NCBI GenBank assembly: GCA_002352545.1
Contig: DEIO01000026.1
Coordinates: 9,644-73,643 of the forward strand
DNA: 64,000 nt
Reading direction: 5' to 3'
Source of the DNA: Patescibacteria group bacterium UBA2772
GTDB lineage: Bacteria; Patescibacteriota; Minisyncoccia; Moranbacterales; DUUL01
The position numbers and the translations under genes are program-made. The notes under the pieces are model-generated. The model was given only the letters and a program-made list of their open reading frames with translations. It had not been told where the DNA came from and searched no databases. Positions 63,975 through 64,000 of the stretch are shown one piece after another (position 1 is the stretch's first letter; the number at the start of each line of letters is the position of its first letter).

Positions 63975-64000
63975 ACTTAGGGTCTTGCTTACTTTAGCAG

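Noticed and set aside
1..64000. CRISPR array or insertion sequence
   Set aside because: No spaced direct repeats of CRISPR type and no transposase gene or terminal inverted repeats were seen; the parS copies are palindromes with uneven spacing.

Overview
The window looks like a chromosomal segment of a small-genome, AT-rich bacterium of the Patescibacteria/CPR type (inference). The grounds are low G+C, very short intergenic gaps, few Shine-Dalgarno sequences, a PrgI/VirB4/VirB6-type secretion locus with long secreted proteins of unknown family, and a CPR-like mix of glycosyltransferases and stripped-down housekeeping enzymes. The standard genetic code is used: TGA serves as a stop. No phage, insertion sequence or CRISPR array was seen.

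The centre holds the replication origin. Around 33.26-33.61 kb there is a cluster of six strong and two degenerate 16-bp parS-like palindromes (ParB/Spo0J sites), followed by a secreted orphan protein, dnaA (35.0 kb), an AT-rich spacer, dnaN, a DUF721/DciA-like gene and a UbiA-family gene. Gene orientation switches here. Nearly everything to the left is on the minus strand and nearly everything to the right on the plus strand, as expected if forks leave this point in both directions.

Left arm (1-33 kb): a frame-shifted YfiH/laccase-domain pseudogene; secreted 3D-domain and CAP-domain proteins; a nucleotide-excision-repair block with two full-length UvrA proteins and a UvrC lacking its C-terminal HhH domain; recG; a membrane-anchored guanidino-modifying (agmatine deiminase-like) enzyme; an envelope block (GT4 and GT39-like glycosyltransferases, alpha/beta hydrolase, MscS channel); murI and a CYTH protein; a DrrAB-type ABC exporter; rarA with a pair of perfect DnaA boxes upstream; an MFS transporter; and an unusual CCA-adding enzyme with a second HD domain inserted into its catalytic domain. 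tRNAs for Arg(GCG), Gly(GCC), Phe(GAA), Ser(CGA), Met/Ile2(CAT) and Arg(CCT) were identified by folding, plus a degenerate tRNA-Ala(GGC)-like sequence.

Right arm (36.6-64 kb): after the dnaA-dnaN group comes one 14-kb plus-strand block (39.9-54.1 kb). It encodes a single-membrane type IV secretion-like machine: VirB6/TrbL-like, PrgI, VirB4 N-terminal-like, VirB4 ATPase and VirB2-like pilin proteins, with secreted acidic, Ca-repeat and propeller proteins. No VirB7-10, VirB11, VirD4 or relaxase is visible in the block. A minus-strand polysaccharide cassette (GT2 plus two tandem O-antigen ligase/polymerase-like proteins) follows. After it come a UPF0251 regulator, metG, a CBS-domain transporter-like protein, tatD, an uncharacterised protein, a short minus-strand transcription unit with a 41-aa ORF, and a GT4 enzyme.

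All assignments come from reading the sequence and from knowledge of protein families. No database search was run.
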